DNA from: Rotaria macrura
Taxonomy: Eukaryota; Rotifera; Eurotatoria; Philodinida; Philodinidae
Assembly (NCBI GenBank): GCA_900239685.1
Contig: OENT01000453.1
Coordinates: 50,910 to 114,909, forward strand
Direction: 5' to 3'
DNA: 64,000 bases
A program made the translations under genes and the position numbers. Numbering within the stretch: the stretch's first letter is position 1; every line of letters begins with the position of its first letter. Shown here piece after piece: positions 39,182 through 53,773 of this stretch. The notes under the pieces were generated by a model, which had not been told where the DNA came from, did no database searches, and saw nothing but the letters and a program-made list of their open reading frames with translations.

Positions 39182-39863
39182 TATAGATGATTAATCAAAA
39201 TCTAAAGAGCAAAGAACGAAAATGATCACCGGTTGTCACCGTATATAAATATATATTTAAAAACTCAAAGAAAACATGCTATGTAAATTGCAATTGCTTT
39301 GCATTGAAGCAAACAGACACATTACGTCGCTTATTATTACTCTTTCTTTTCTACTATTTATGCCATACTATTTCAATTCGATTGAAAAATAAAGTCTGAT
39401 GTTCGTTTTCCGAATGAAACGAAAGAAAAATAGAAATAAGACTGTTTTAGAAAGAAAATAATATGTAAAGAATTAAAATCTAGATGTCTTAATGAAGAAA
39501 TGACGTCAACTGTATGTTACTCTGTTTTTTCATATTGAGTCGAAACTTGTAAATGAATAAAACGAGCAAGATATCATCAAAAGATATTAACGGATAACAC
39601 TAAGGTGTTAAATGAAAGTCAACAATAAAATTTAAAAAAAAACAAATTGATATTTAAAAAATACTTCATAATAAAAATAAAACCGTTTTCTCACGCGCAT
39701 CTATATTTTGGTTCTAATATATAGGTGTTGTCTAGACACATAAGTAATAGATACAAATGTACGAACCACTAGTTCGTTAGAACGAAGATGACACTTTTCG
39801 AATCAAATACTTTCTCTTCTCTATTCTCGTCTTCACATACTATGTATACATTTTCTTCTACAT

Positions 39864-39888
39864 GTATGTGTGTGTGTGTGTGTGTGTA
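39864..39888. repeat. (TG)n microsatellite
   Basis: About eleven TG units in the presumed 5' flank of the PTB-domain gene. Confidence 0.88.
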
Positions 39889-42800
39889 TGTGTACTTTAA
39901 AAGACACTTGAGCAGACGATTGATTTTATCCTCAATGGTCAATCTACGATGTATTTCGTTATTTTGTGCCTTCTTTGACTGTCTCATTTGCTAAGGATTA
40001 ACAAGAGAACGATGCAGAAGTAACGTCGCACAGCAGCCATGGTGCCTAGTCAGATTACAAATAGAGATCAATGCACTAGATATAGTATATAGACACGCAC
40101 TTACTCATTGATTAGAATAGAATAGATTAACTTACAATTATACTAGAGAACAACGCCTTCCTACAATTAAACAGACAAAATAAATTGAACCGAAAGAACT
40201 AAATCAAATGGGGATCAATGTTTGCATAAAAATGCAACGAAATAAGAAAAAAAAAGAAGGAATACTACGTACATATATGTAATCAAATTTGATTATATCA
40301 TTTAATGTTCGTAGTTTGATCAGTAGACCCTCACATTCGAAACATCATGATGTCAATAGATCCGAAACGGTCAAAATTTTATTCTCTCTTCCATTGTATA
40401 CAATCATAGTAATAACAATCGTACCCAAAATTTCAACAAAGAAGAGTACAAATGCTTGAGAACTGTAAGTCTTGGCGAGAGAAATGATTAAATCCATAAT
40501 CGTCACATATTCGAAAATCTAGTTCATTTTTCAAGTCAATAAAAGAAACTCTATTATCCATGTTCTTTTTTCTTCATCGTTTTAGTGCACATGCACATTA
40601 ATGTTTTGTAGACGCAAAACAACAAGGTAAACTCAATTCATTTCTTTTCGTCAATGCTTATTAGTGAATTTTGTTCCTTTCAGTTTACTTTTCATCATCA
40701 TTTTTTTACAAAGGACAGAAAATTTTTAGATGTTAAGTATAAATTGTTGTCTAAATGATTCAATTGAAGAGAAAAATAAATACGCAACAGCAATGCCAAT
40801 GAAAAAAAGAAAAAAAAATGAAGCCATTATCGTTTCCTTTTGCATCTATCTTATGTGACACAAAATTAAAAAACTCAATTTCATCTTTCAAACACACTAT
40901 TAATGAAGATGAAATGTCAAGTTAGGTGAAAGATATCTTTGCCTTCAATTAATCGGTATTTATACAATACTAAATCTATGTTTAGTTGGTATTCAAATTT
41001 ACTTTCCTTGCCGCTGTCGTGAATATTGATTGATAAATCTATAAATAAATTTAAAAATAAAGACAGAAACGAACGAATCTATTCTCATGCGAAGAAGACC
41101 TTCGTTCATATGGAAGCATCATCTTGCTTACTAAATCATACCTATTTTAATATCTTACATAGTATCAATGACGATTATGATAATACATGACATTGGCTCT
41201 TGTATTACACACTACCATTCATCATCGTTGCTTTTCTTTTTTTTTTGTAAATGAGAATGAAGCAAAAAAGAATAATCAGATTATAAGTATTCGTTTACGT
41301 TATTTACTTCATCTAAATAAAAGATACAGAGATTCCTACTGTTGCACGTTGTCAGTATTAGATTTTATTTGGGAATTAATTTTTTCTTTTTGAGGTCATC
41401 TAGATTGGACAGATGGATGACGGATATTTGTTATGAAATGGATGGAACAAAATTTAAAAGAAAATAATGACGAAAATCTCGTCCTAGTCTGGAGTAGGAA
41501 GAAAAAATCTGAAAGATTTGTCCAAGGAAGTTGCTCCAAACACCCGTGATTCTATATAATCCATCAATCTATACTCAGCTGTTAAATTACATATTTGTAT
41601 TTGGTACACATTAATGATAGGCTGATAAAATTGAGACAAATAGTAAGATGAGACTAGTTAAATATGATTTTAACAACATATTTTTAAATGTTTAGAATAA
41701 TATACCGTTGAAGAAACGTCGACAATTATGTACTTCAAATCATAAATTGTTAGTCGTGCAGCTGATAGATAATCATTTTACATATTTCAAGTTGATCTTT
41801 TCTTTTATGTAGAAAGTAAAAAAAAAAGAACATAAAAATTTATCTAAACACTTGTCGATCTTAGAGAATTGAACTGGAATTCAAAACAGTCGACATGTTA
41901 AAAACGATAACCATGACAACAGAGAATATTGATTACAATAAAAATCACAAGACTATTTTCCTCGCAACCAAACCGATTGGTTGAAGACGATGAGTAAAAC
42001 AAATGAAACATCACTAGCAATCATTTTCTCATTGCATCTCGATTTGAAAATGGATAAAAAGAATATGTCAAGAGATCTATAGTCCATGTATTTATAAATC
42101 TTGATAAAGATTGTTGTTCCATTTTATGAAAACGAAAAATGACTTCTTCGAATCTGCATATACTATTGAAGTATAAAATTTTTTCCTACAATTATAGCTC
42201 ATTAGCCGATAAATGATTTCATAAAAACAAGTCAATCTGTAATTAGTTTTCGTTGATATCAATATCATAATATATTCATCATTAATAGTGGTAAGGTTTC
42301 GGAGTCAAAATAAAAAGGCCTTAAGAATCATTCAATTTGGTCGAGTAAACTTAATGTAAACATGCATAATAACAAAAGTCTTATTAATCGAATTGATGAA
42401 TAATATATCATTAAAGTGCGTAGAAAATTTCATTATAAAATACTAAAAGAAATATACATGAAAGACGAATAAATAAATAGTCGAGCACATTGAATAGAAA
42501 ACAACGAAATAGTTTTGATTTTTTCTTTGATTGACTTGCTCAAAACAGAGTCAATGTCTTTCAAGGAGATGGAATTCGATTAGAATTAGACAATTATAAT
42601 CAGATAATGTGTAGTGCGAATGTTTCTAAATGAAGTGTTCATCATTGTAGGTTCATATGAGAACTTTTTTTCTTGTTCCAAATATCGACATAAAAAATGT
42701 TCTATTTGTTTTTACTCGAGAATAATCGTGAAAAAATGTTTGGAACTTTTAACATGTCGAGTTTTACTAACGTAATAAGTCCATTAGCGAATGTGTATGA

Positions 42801-44260
42801 AAAACATTAAACTTCATAATTTTGTAGAGCGACAATTTGTTTACAACAGTTGCAATCGAACTCCACAGTCGCTCTTTTATTCAAATGAAATTTTAACTAT
42901 TCTTTTAAAAGTTAGATTCAACGTGAAAACACGCCATCGTTAAAAGCTCAACCTTTCAAAACTGAGGACGATGAAAAAGGAATTGTTTGTGCACTTTATA
43001 AAAGCATGAAGGAGAACTCGAATAATAGATTTTTTTACAGAAGAATTTATTCTAGAAAGTAATTATATGTATATATGAACGAAGTTTCCAATGTTTGCTT
43101 TTAGATTTCAATCGACAAAGTACAAAAATAGATGAGAAAATTTTCGATTTAAAATCATTTTTCAGATCTGCATAAGCTGTTCTAACTATTCTCAAACAGA
43201 GATGAATAGAAATTTTCTGAGTTCATATTTCGAACGAGTACAAAGGTCTGATTTTAGCCCATTGTATTTCATCTGTCTATACAGTATAAACACACTAAGA
43301 GTTCTGCAAAAAAGAAAAATTTTATATAAACATTGGATAATTTTATTATCAATTCGATTGATAGTTGGCGAACTTTCCAGTGAACGACTATAACTGTTTT
43401 TTACAAGCCATCAAGGCAATATCTATCATGATTAATAGAGCGAGATTTAAGAAATATTTGGATAACATCTTTTTACATTCGATTAACAAATCTAAAGAGA
43501 CGTATTATCGAATACAGCTAACTACATAATGGAGTTTCCAACGGCATGGATCATCGCTTCTATTAATGAATAGTATAATCGTTTGTTCATAGTTGAAGAT
43601 TATTTTGAAAAACGTTTTTCAGACAATGGTACAATGAAATTCTATTATTATATAAAATATGATACTAATACAGAAAACAAGAAAAACGAAAACACTTTTT
43701 CTTGTGTAGAATTTAAATCACAATTGTTGTCACAGAAAATTGATTTATGTCAAAAAACCAGAATACGAAATTCTCTTCCAATTATTCTACTTCAGGATAA
43801 ACTTTTCTGTGTTTGGTAATAATTCATATCTAATTTCAAGTAGAAGTCACGCTCACACACGCACTGTTCGGTTACAGTTTAAAGTCAGGGGGAAAAGCTG
43901 ATCGTCAATGATTACTTTTGTACATGTTTACTTTCTGATGATGAATTGAATTTTTTTCTTGAAAATATTTTTAGTTCTCTTCATTAGACAGAATATGAAT
44001 CGTACTTTAGACAAGGAAAAATGTTTACGTGGGAAAGATGGTTTCCTGATGGCCAGAATAGTTAGTAAAATACCGATTTGCAGTATAGATGTGAATTTTC
44101 TTCGAATAGAATATAGTTGAATGTTTGACGACGATGAAAAACTATTAAATAATTTTCTAGGTGCTACTCATCGGAATGTATTTGCATTACTGAATCATCA
44201 AGTTAGCACCCATACCCTGACATAGGTAAAACGTCTTTCGAATCCTTCAATCATAATCGT

Positions 44261-44266
44261 TTTATT
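44261..44266 (-). terminator. likely polyadenylation signal of the LRR receptor gene
   Basis: TTTATT on the plus strand (AATAAA on the minus strand), about 70 bases downstream of the stop codon at 44335. Confidence 0.5.
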
Positions 44267-44334
44267 AAATATTCCAAGAAAAGCATACACACGGGAAAAA
44301 AAGAAACGAATACAATAAATTGATTTGAATATAT

Positions 44335-47300
44335 TTAACACTGAGTGGTAGCTTGGATGTCTACTGTTATATCATTTGTTAAATTTTGAGACTTTCGTTG
44401 TTGACTTTCATCATCAATATAACTTTGAATTGAATCCTCATTTAATGCAGCGACATTTTTAAAGATGATTGCCGGTGGCGATGCTGGTGTAATCAATGAT
44501 TGTGATTGACTTTTATTGTCAATGAGGTGTTCACTATGAATACTACTTAACATATCCGATGATGCATAACGTGGTGCTGTTGTGTGAATATTAGCATTAT
44601 TATTATTATTGTTGTTGTTGTTGTTGTTGATGTTGTCATTCTTCAGTGGCGTAGTAGAACTTTTCTGTTGCTCGATAACTTTCTTTCTTTTTTGTTTTTG
44701 TTTATATATTGCTTTGAGACGATACCAGACTATAACGAGAATAACTGCAGTTATTGTTATTGCTATGAGTGTACCCAGGACAGTAAATAATTTTTTTGCA
44801 TTATTTGCTGATTTCGGTGGTTTAGTATATTTAAAATACCTAGCAGAAAAGTGAAAGAAAAACAAAGACAATTTGTCACTGATCTATTTAATATTGATTA
44901 TCTATGAAAAAAACAAACCATGGTGTTGATGTAACTAGTGGAATTTCTATTGTTGTGTTCAATGGAATTTCTGTAGAATTTATCGTTTCTAGCATAGTAG
45001 TTATTTCTGTAGTGGTACTAGTTGTGGTGGTGGTAGTTGTTGTCGTAGTCATAGCTTCGCAATCAAGAAACATTAATTTGTAATTACATTTGTCTCCTAA
45101 GGTTCGAAAGATAAAATCTGTCTTATTTGAATATTGTATTTGTTCATTCTCGAATTGAGATTGTTCATAAGTTGATATTGTATCATTTAGACTACACATT
45201 GGTGTCAAGCGTAAATAATTTGTATGATATTTTAATGTTGCATAGGTGTTATTTGGATAAATATCTGGATTATAATATAAATAGTGAACATTACATGAAC
45301 ATGAATGCTGACGTGATACGTGAAAAAATGTTTGATTAAAACGTGATAATAAACAAAATGCCACATCACTCAAATCAAAACTAGAACAATAGACACATCG
45401 AATATAATATGTATTCTTTAAAATATTCTTATTATTTATTTTAACACTTATTTTCATATAAATACTATATTTATTGTATTTCTTGACATAAAATATTATT
45501 TAGATACGTTTATTCTATTCATTCCAATCTTTTTAGAAGCCATCAATCAATTGTAATATTTCTATATTTCAAAAGCATGTCGTTGTTAACACAAAGAATA
45601 TGTCAAATGAGAATTGTTTTGAGGATTTATGTGTTTTTCCAGGGCTTATTCGTTATTCTAATTGTATGTCTCTACATGTGTTTTCTGAAAAACTGGACAT
45701 TGCATTGAAGACAAACCTAGGAATTCTTTAAAATAAGTATTCTATATTCATTTCTATAAGAGTTATATTAATTTGTTCTGTTTTAATAGAAAATTTAATT
45801 ACTAAAAGTAATATGATTGTTAAATACATATTATGCATCAATAAATTTCAGTGATAGACTATGTATACGATCTTTGACTTTTATTACGTATTTCATTCTT
45901 CGGAGTCGTCATAACTAATCATCATTTCATTCCTCTCAATGGAATTCATATCCTGTTCTTGCCTATTCGAACAAGAACTACTCGATGTATGTATGAAGCA
46001 GTAATTCTTACTTGTATAGTTGCTTTTTTTAATCATTCTAGAGAATTCTTATTGTGGTAGGCTATACATTTATTGGCTAGCTAACAGTATGTCCTTGTGC
46101 TGTAAATCGACCAAAAAAAATACTCATGACACAGTCCATAGACGATGTATTTAATTTATTTAGCTAAATGTAATAACGCAACTGTTCTTATTCAGATGCT
46201 AAAGGTTATTTTTCATTGTAATAAAATAAAACGAAGTTCGAACATTTTTTTTCATTGAACATCGTTATTTTTCTCGCATAAATCTTACTTTGTATTAAGT
46301 AAATAATTCACATGCATACTAGCTAAGTTCCAAATCCAATGCGAATCATGTGAATCAATCAATTGCACTAATTGTACATCTTGCAAATAAATTTCTTTTA
46401 AATTTGTTAACGTGTCAAATACATGCGAATCAATATACTTCAATGGATTATTATTTAAACGTAATATTTGTAAATTATGTAAATATTCAAATGTATTATT
46501 TTTTAAATGATATATTTGATTAGAACTCAAATCAAGATCATATAATTGATATAAACTTTCAAAATGAATCGATGATAAATTTTGAATATAATTATTAGCC
46601 AATGATAAGTTATTTAATATGTGTAAATAAGCAAAGGCATCTGGTGATATATATTGAATATGATTATGTGTTAATATTAATCGTCCTTCAAACGATTGTA
46701 AATGACGAAATGCATATCCATCTATTGAAATAATGTGATTATGAGTTAATTCAATTTCATCAGTTTGACTATAGTCAATATTGTTTGGAAAATAATTTTC
46801 AGTGAAATTTGTCGTATTAATACTTGATACAATTGTATATATTGTTATAACAGCAGGGAATGAAATTGATGTTATATTAATGAGAACAGTTTGTTCGGGT
46901 AGTGAGGCAGTTTCATCGTTAGACTGAGATGTATGACGTAGAACTTTTTTAGTTTTCATTCGATGAATTTTGAACGGTGATGATTGACTACTTGTTGGAT
47001 CCGATGAACTTGTTGTTGATGCAATATCGTATTCAAGAAAATCATCATATTGAACGTATTTTTTAATAGTAGTTTCATTTTTTAGATTAGTTTCTACTTT
47101 TTTATTTGTAAAACCATAGAATTTCGATGATTCAATACTAAATGAATAGACCTTTGCATTGGAAAGGATTATTTCAGATATTGATGTTTGAAAATCGATT
47201 GATTTAATATATATATTTGTTATTGTTGCACCATAAAATACTTGTCCGTTGTGTTCGAACTTGAGTGTACCATAGTCATCTGTATTGGATATAGCCAATT

Positions 47301-47800
47301 GACCAATGTAAGCATTATAAAATGCATGATCATTCAAGAAAAGAGTTCGAACATTAAAACGTATTGTTCGTGCTCGTACGTCAACAAATGCAAATCGATA
47401 GAGTGTTAAATTATCATTCTGTGTTTCGAATGCTAAACGATCATACGGTACAATTGACCAACGATAATCTGTTGTTATTTTTGTAAATTGGCGACATCGT
47501 AAACGTGTTTCATTTAATGATGATATTGGAACACCACGTGTACGTTGACAATGACATTCACGTGGCAGTTTTAATAATTCACATGCCGTTTTAGAATTAG
47601 TCCATGCATGAATATTCAATGGTAACAAGAGGAATAAAAGGGCAATTGAATAACTACAAAGATTAGAAGAAATATTATATAGTTTGAATTGAATAACTAT
47701 TCACAATTTTAAGAACATGCTATCCTTAAGCTGTCAGTTCATCTTCATTTTCTATTGTTCAACATATGTTAGCTAGCTAATATCATACGTACCCAATCAT
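44335..47800 (-). CDS. Leucine-rich-repeat type I transmembrane receptor, 4 exons
   Basis: Exons in transcription order: 47800-47793, 47653-46289, 45380-44919, 44839-44335; in phase, 779 residues. The tiny first exon supplies ATG ATT GG, and joined to exon 2 gives the signal peptide MIGYSIALLFLLLPLNIHA, which supports this start. A Cys-rich N-cap follows (CELLKLPRECHCQ, then a later RLRC). The middle has at least five LRRs at about 315-440, such as LILTHNHIQYISPDAFAYL, LSLANNYIQNL, LDLSSNQIYHLKNNTFEYL and LRLNNNPLKYI. A C-terminal Cys region (CSCNVHYLYY, CNYKLMFLDC) resembles an LRR C-cap. A Thr-rich stalk precedes a single membrane helix, LFTVLGTLIAITITAVILVI (about 629-651), then a basic stop-transfer (KQKQKRKK) and a disordered tail of about 120 residues with an Asn run. 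No TIR, kinase or Ig domain is seen. It is probably a cell-surface adhesion or recognition receptor with unknown ligand. Confidence 0.88.
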
Positions 47801-50800
47801 TTGATTTAACTTGATGGAATGTATCATTAAAAGAAGATAATCGTTTTCTTGAATAGTATTTAATGACTATGAATCAATATGATGAGCAGATAGTATGTAT
47901 ATGTGTTCATGTGCAGATAACCAATTTGTTCATTCAATGTCTATCTTGCAGCCAGTTCTTTTCCGTATATGAAGGAAAAGAAGAAGCGAGGAAGGGCAAA
48001 TGAATAAGCAAGGAAACGAGAGTACCGTTGTTGTTTAGATTATCGATGCTCAATAGAGAAACCACAATTCGCCGCATCGATCATCTTTACAACTCTATTA
48101 TGAGCACATACGCACACCATACACACACACATGTATATATATATATATATATCTAAATTGACGACGAGCATTGATGAGTGACAAACGTAACTAAGCGCAT
48201 TATTGAACGATGCTGTTAGGGCCACAACTAAATGAAAAAAGAAAGAGGATAGCAGGTAGCGAATAATTCACAAAAGGGAATTCTCTTTCTTTTTGCCTTT
48301 TGTGTTTGTTACTATTCCCGTATGTAACGATATTGTTTCTCGGAAACTGCAAGTATGGATATGTTTTATATAAGTAGACAAAACTTCGATTATGAACAAT
48401 GCCAATGTTATGCTTCACCAGAAAAACAATTCCATTATTTAACAAGTCAACGAATTAGCTCTAATTCTATTTACCTGTTATCCTATTAACAACACTCAAC
48501 TTGTTCCTCTATTTAGCGTCCAAGTACACGTTGTCGTTTTTTCCTTGTCTTATTACTGATGTTATTCTGACTATGTCATTCTTCCATTGTGCGAATTATC
48601 ATCACGATTGCTTAACGATGCGAAAGAATGCCACATTGCTTTCTCGTCATCCTCTTTTCCGTATAAATATGAGTCATCATATTGAAGAGAAAGAGATTTT
48701 TGGGAGGAGAGATATGACAAGAACAAAAAAATTGCGACGAAAGATATTTTTAAACATTTATGCTCTTTCTTCCTGTACTTGTCAAGACGAGCTACTTGGC
48801 CTTCTACTATTAATTAGAAAATGCTTGTGGTACTACCGCTACATTACCATAATCATCAATACAATTCATCTTCTTCTTTCTTATTGATGATGTTATTGTT
48901 GTTTTTGTTCTTTTCTTCATTATATTCTTTTTTGGTTCGAGAAAATTTGCGCTGCTTAAATGGTAGTAGTACATATTGAAAGAATTACTCATGATTCTTT
49001 ATTGAAAAAAAAGGCAAAAAAAGGGAAACAGCATATGTACATATATATGTCACTAGCATCACGTAAAACTTAGCAAATGCCAACAAGCACCATTTGTCAA
49101 TGGCCTTTTATATTGTTGTTCGATGCACTTGTTCAGCTATGGATCAAAACATAAAAAATGATTATGTCAGTTACATTATGTATTGATAATCAGTTGAAAT
49201 TGATTTTTATCAAGGCAACTGAAAATATCGTTTTTCCTATGCGATACATGTGTTTTTCAACTTACGTATTGATATCAAAAGATTAAGGGTAAAAACCATC
49301 GAAAGAGAAGAAGTGGTTTTCATCTGTAACTACTAGTTCCAAATAATTGTTATCTTCTATCGCATTTAAGTGTCATTAAGGGTAAAGAAAACAGCACGTC
49401 AGATCAACTATAAACGTCATCAAATGACAAATGTATGCCTAAAGAGCAGTTCTTTGTTTCTTGACTTCTTTTAGAATTGTTTTAAATATGCGATACTTGA
49501 AATCCCCCAGATACGAAGACAATCACTCAACAAATAAAGGAAAAAACCATAGGATAGAAGTAGAAAAAAGTATAGACTATTGAAAATTTTTCTTTCTAGA
49601 TATGATAATCTAATAGAAATGTATCAAATTAAAACAATAGGAAAGTTTCAAAAAATCTCATATACCTTCACATAGTTTTAAACCTATCCGAAAGATAAGT
49701 GCTATGTAATCATCTACATTTTAGTTTCTATTCAAAGCAACAGCTTTCATGGTAATATACCATATAGCATGACATTATAGACTAGTTTTTTGTTTTAGGA
49801 TGTTTTCACATATCTGTACAATAACTAAAAGTTTGTTCAATACAGATAGAATCGAAGTCCTTTTACATTAAGTTTTAATACAGAATAGATTTTGTTCTGA
49901 GAGCATACATATGGATGTCATTGATGAAATTAATTTTTGAATAACTCACTTTTGTTTCGGCTATTTAATTGTGTTTATTTTATGTAATTGTAATACTCAT
50001 CGTATTTCAAAGAAGAATTATGGGAGCAGCTTGTCTTTGTCAACAAAAGGTAATTATATAACATACTATTTTCATCATTCATTATATTATCAACAATTAT
50101 TGACATCTACTTTGACAAATTAGTAAGAATGGCCTTATCCTTTGTTTTTATAGTTGTGATTGTATACAATCACTTTAATATGAAGGATTCTATTACGGAA
50201 ATACTCGATGTTTTTTTCATGTTTTGCATCAAGAATTATTAGGTTTAATTACTTATAAATCTTCTGTTTTCACTTTCCAATAGAAATACGAAATACACAC
50301 CCAATATGAAATCTCTAGAAGATCAAAATCAATAGTTAGGAACAAGTGTCATTTATATTTGTAGATTTTAAATTGAAATTAAATCGGAATTTCAAGTTTT
50401 GTTTTTTCTTTTTATTATACCTTGTCACTATACAAATAAAAATAATTCATAACTGATTGTGGCTAATCTAAGGTTAATTTTACTAATTAGTTTGTATGGA
50501 CCTATTATACATGTCTATGGTATTCAAATTAGACTAGAATGATTTCATTAAATATTTCTATGAATTTAGTAAGGCTGAAATCAAAGATTTTCGAAAATAT
50601 GAACTGTACCTAGTCATGATTTCTTACTAATCCTATATCATCTGTAAGAAATAAAAGTATTATCTACGAGTATGTCGACTGTGTCTGTTTATTTTATCGA
50701 AAAGCACAAACGTATTTTAGATATTTGAAGTTCAATTAACGTATCAAAGCTTTTGAACATCAAATATCGATGTTTTTCAGTATTTTCGATTCACGCTAAT

Positions 50801-53770
50801 AAAATCTCTGATCAAAAGAACAAGACCAAAGTCATAAAACTTCGATTTACATTTACATTCGTCAAGATATTCTTCGAACGTATGTATCTATGAGTGGCAT
50901 GCTTCAGTATTGTATTCTCAACTAAATTTAATTATGTGAATTATGAAATTTGTCATACGTAAGTAGTATTAAATTAAGAAGTAATAATCATGAAAGTCTT
51001 CTTATTCATTATTAATAACTATCATCATTAAAACTTTCGAAAATAACAAACAGATGATACAGTATTATATTATACCATTTATGACAACAATTCTAATGAT
51101 TTACTACATGAACAATAGAAAAAATAAAGACATTGATTATTTAATATTATAAAAATATTTTCGATCTCATATTTTAAATCTTGTCATTGATTCTGTTGAC
51201 AGCTTCTTAAATTATCCATACAACCTAAAAAATAACAATCCACTTAGAGTAATTTGTTTTCAATTTTTATAAGATAGATCATGATTTTTGTATTTTGTTG
51301 TATTGTACTTTTGTCATTTCATATCAATAGCATTTACTACATATCAATATTTCTGCTCATTGGGAGTGATCTTCAACAGTTGATTTATTTATCGTTAGCT
51401 ATCATATCGAGCCGTAATTTAGCTACGATTGTTATGAACAGGCATAAAATAGAATTTCATAAGATATTCAATAGTATTTTTTGGAAACTTGTGTATTGTA
51501 ATTAAGTAAATTTCTTCTTCTATTTCTTTATGAAAATATATCTGATAGAATGATATCAACCGACTGGTGCTATTCGAAATAACAGAACTAGACTGAAGAT
51601 TAATTAATATGTGTTAAGTTATGTGCAGAATGATGACCAACAAGTATAATTTCAAAGTTAGAAAAGGATTATATGTTTAATGAAGAATATCTATCAAAAT
51701 ATTTTATGAAATACATAATGATAAAAAATCCAAAGTATATATGTTTTTATGATTAATAAAATTTTTATGACAGTTTCGTTGATTAAACGCAGTTAGTAAT
51801 GATCTAATGAAATAGTTGATTAGAGGAAATAAATAAATGTTTAATGAACACTTCAGTATGACCAAATTTACTTAGTTAATGGAATAAAATGCTTTTTTGT
51901 AATTTGCGTCACTGCTTTGCAGATAGGCAGGCCTAATGAACCGAACAGATTGCTAATCTATACATTCCTCCAATCAGGTGCGATTACAATAGTTGGAAGT
52001 ACAATGCGATGACATTTTCCATGAATCAAATAACAACAATGATGGATGATGGATGAGGCCATGAAAAGTCACTCTTGAAAGTACTCTCCTATGATTTGTG
52101 AAGAGCATAAGATTCGAGCACTCTGCTCGACATTTTTACAGTTCCTTCTACTACAAAATCATATGAAATTAGTCTACTATTTTTATAGTTATGGTATTTC
52201 TACTTCTGGATTGTTTAACCTTGAGGTAGTTAAATTGATTGGTTTCTTCTTCTTTACAGAACCAGTGAAACAAAGACATGCTCTATCTTTAGAATATCTT
52301 TGTACAGGATTTTTATTCCAATAGATCGGGGATTTTAATTGAAGTAATGAATTCATACAGTATTGGTTGAAGGTAAAAGCAGATTTTGAATAAGATTACA
52401 ATTGATAGGAAAAGTTTTTAAAATAATTATTTGAGAATAAAAGCTACAAATGACACAAATTATTCATCTACGAAATCAACGTATGTCTTAAATGTTGAAT
52501 GAGAATGAAAGTCAATCGTTCATGATTTGTTGAATCTAAATTTCTTGTTTCTTTTTTTTCTAAAATTTTAAATGAAAATCATAATGCTTTTAATTGCTCA
52601 GAATCACGTGATGTTTGTATGAATCAATCGTCTCTTTTATTTGTTACTTTTTGGCGAGCAGATTAGCAAGGATATATATAAACATTCTGTCCTTGACATT
52701 ACTTCGTTTTTGACTGCATGAATGATGAGAGTAGTTAAAGGATAATTAGTATTTAAATAAAAAAATTTTTTTTTTGCTTTCAACATTACAGTTGAATTAT
52801 TCGAATATCAACACGAATAAAACTATTCGAAGAAGAAATATGACATGTATGAACGTAGTACTGACTTACTAAGCCGAATCATAGGATAGTATTTATTCTT
52901 TGAGAATATAACAATAAACTGAGATTCGTGCACAATAAAAACAAAAAGAATCGAGTATGTTCTATTAAATGCAAGAGATCTATAACATGAATTACATGTA
53001 TTAGTATGATAATAATGCTGTATGGAATTATACAGAGCAACTAGAATAAAATCATCAGAAATTTAATATTTGATTCGATCGATTAAAAACATCTTGCTAC
53101 GAACAACCCTTCCACATACATTAATTGAAGTCTAATTACGTGAAATAATCAGAAGCTTGATCTTGTTCTCTCTAGCTGTTGTTCGTGCTCGCCAGGTACG
53201 TATTTTCAAACTTAAATCGAAGTATAAACGATAAAGTGTCGTAACAAATATTAATCTCTCGTGATCAATGATTATACTTATTATTTGATACAAAATGATT
53301 ATTTTTCAATTTATTCTTCGAATATACGCAAGACTATAATTTATCGGTAAAATCAAGCCGATTTGTTAGTGAAAAAGCAAAACTTTACATCAGAAGGTTT
53401 CTTCTTGATTACAATGGAATAACATATTGAATTCAGCCTTCTCTACTACAGTAGTCATCGATCAAATTGTGCATGTTTGCTAGAATCCGATAACAGCTTT
53501 AAATTACTTGTGTTTATTCATAGTTTTACTAAAAATTGATAGTATATGGCAGAAAACAGATCATTGGGGTTTCATTTCCATGTATCTTTCATAAATGAAG
53601 GACAAATAGAAATGAATTTACGAAAGTTTCAAGAGGAAAAACGTTTTCACGATTGAAAACAGTTGGTATCGATGAATTATTTCGAACAACTCGAGTAAGT
53701 GTCGCCTACTTGCACTATGTATTGCAACCGCTGGAATATTTTTCCAGATCAACCAATAAAGCATTTCGAG
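47801..53770. other. Gene-poor AT-rich region
   Basis: About 6 kb with no supported gene. It contains a compound (CA)n(TA)n tract at 48119-48152. At 50020-50050 an ATG reads MGAACLCQQK directly before a GTAATT donor, but no downstream exon was found. Open frames at 48501-48887 (128 codons) and 51281-51505 (74 codons, hydrophobic) have no recognisable family. Confidence 0.55.
48119..48152. repeat. Compound (CA)n(TA)n microsatellite
   Basis: Short CA run followed by about nine TA units. Confidence 0.88.
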
Positions 53771-53773
53771 TTA

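Larger units (their letters stand above)
39182..44334. other. Long AT-rich intergenic region, no gene seen
   Basis: About 5.1 kb between the first PTB-gene exon and the 3' end of the LRR gene. It holds a (TG)n tract at 39864-39888 and the LRR polyadenylation signal. Small open frames (41187-41393, 43202-43393 and 43583-43819) lack recognisable motifs. Confidence 0.6.

Noticed and set aside
44584..44854. Two overlapping plus-strand hydrophobic frames
   Set aside because: Antisense shadows of the Asn run and membrane helix of the LRR receptor.
48501..48887. 128-codon open frame on the plus strand
   Set aside because: No recognisable domain, irregular composition and no splice or promoter support; probably chance.
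51281..51505. Hydrophobic 74-codon frame resembling a receptor membrane segment
   Set aside because: AT-rich DNA gives hydrophobic frames by chance; no receptor motif or neighbouring exon was found.
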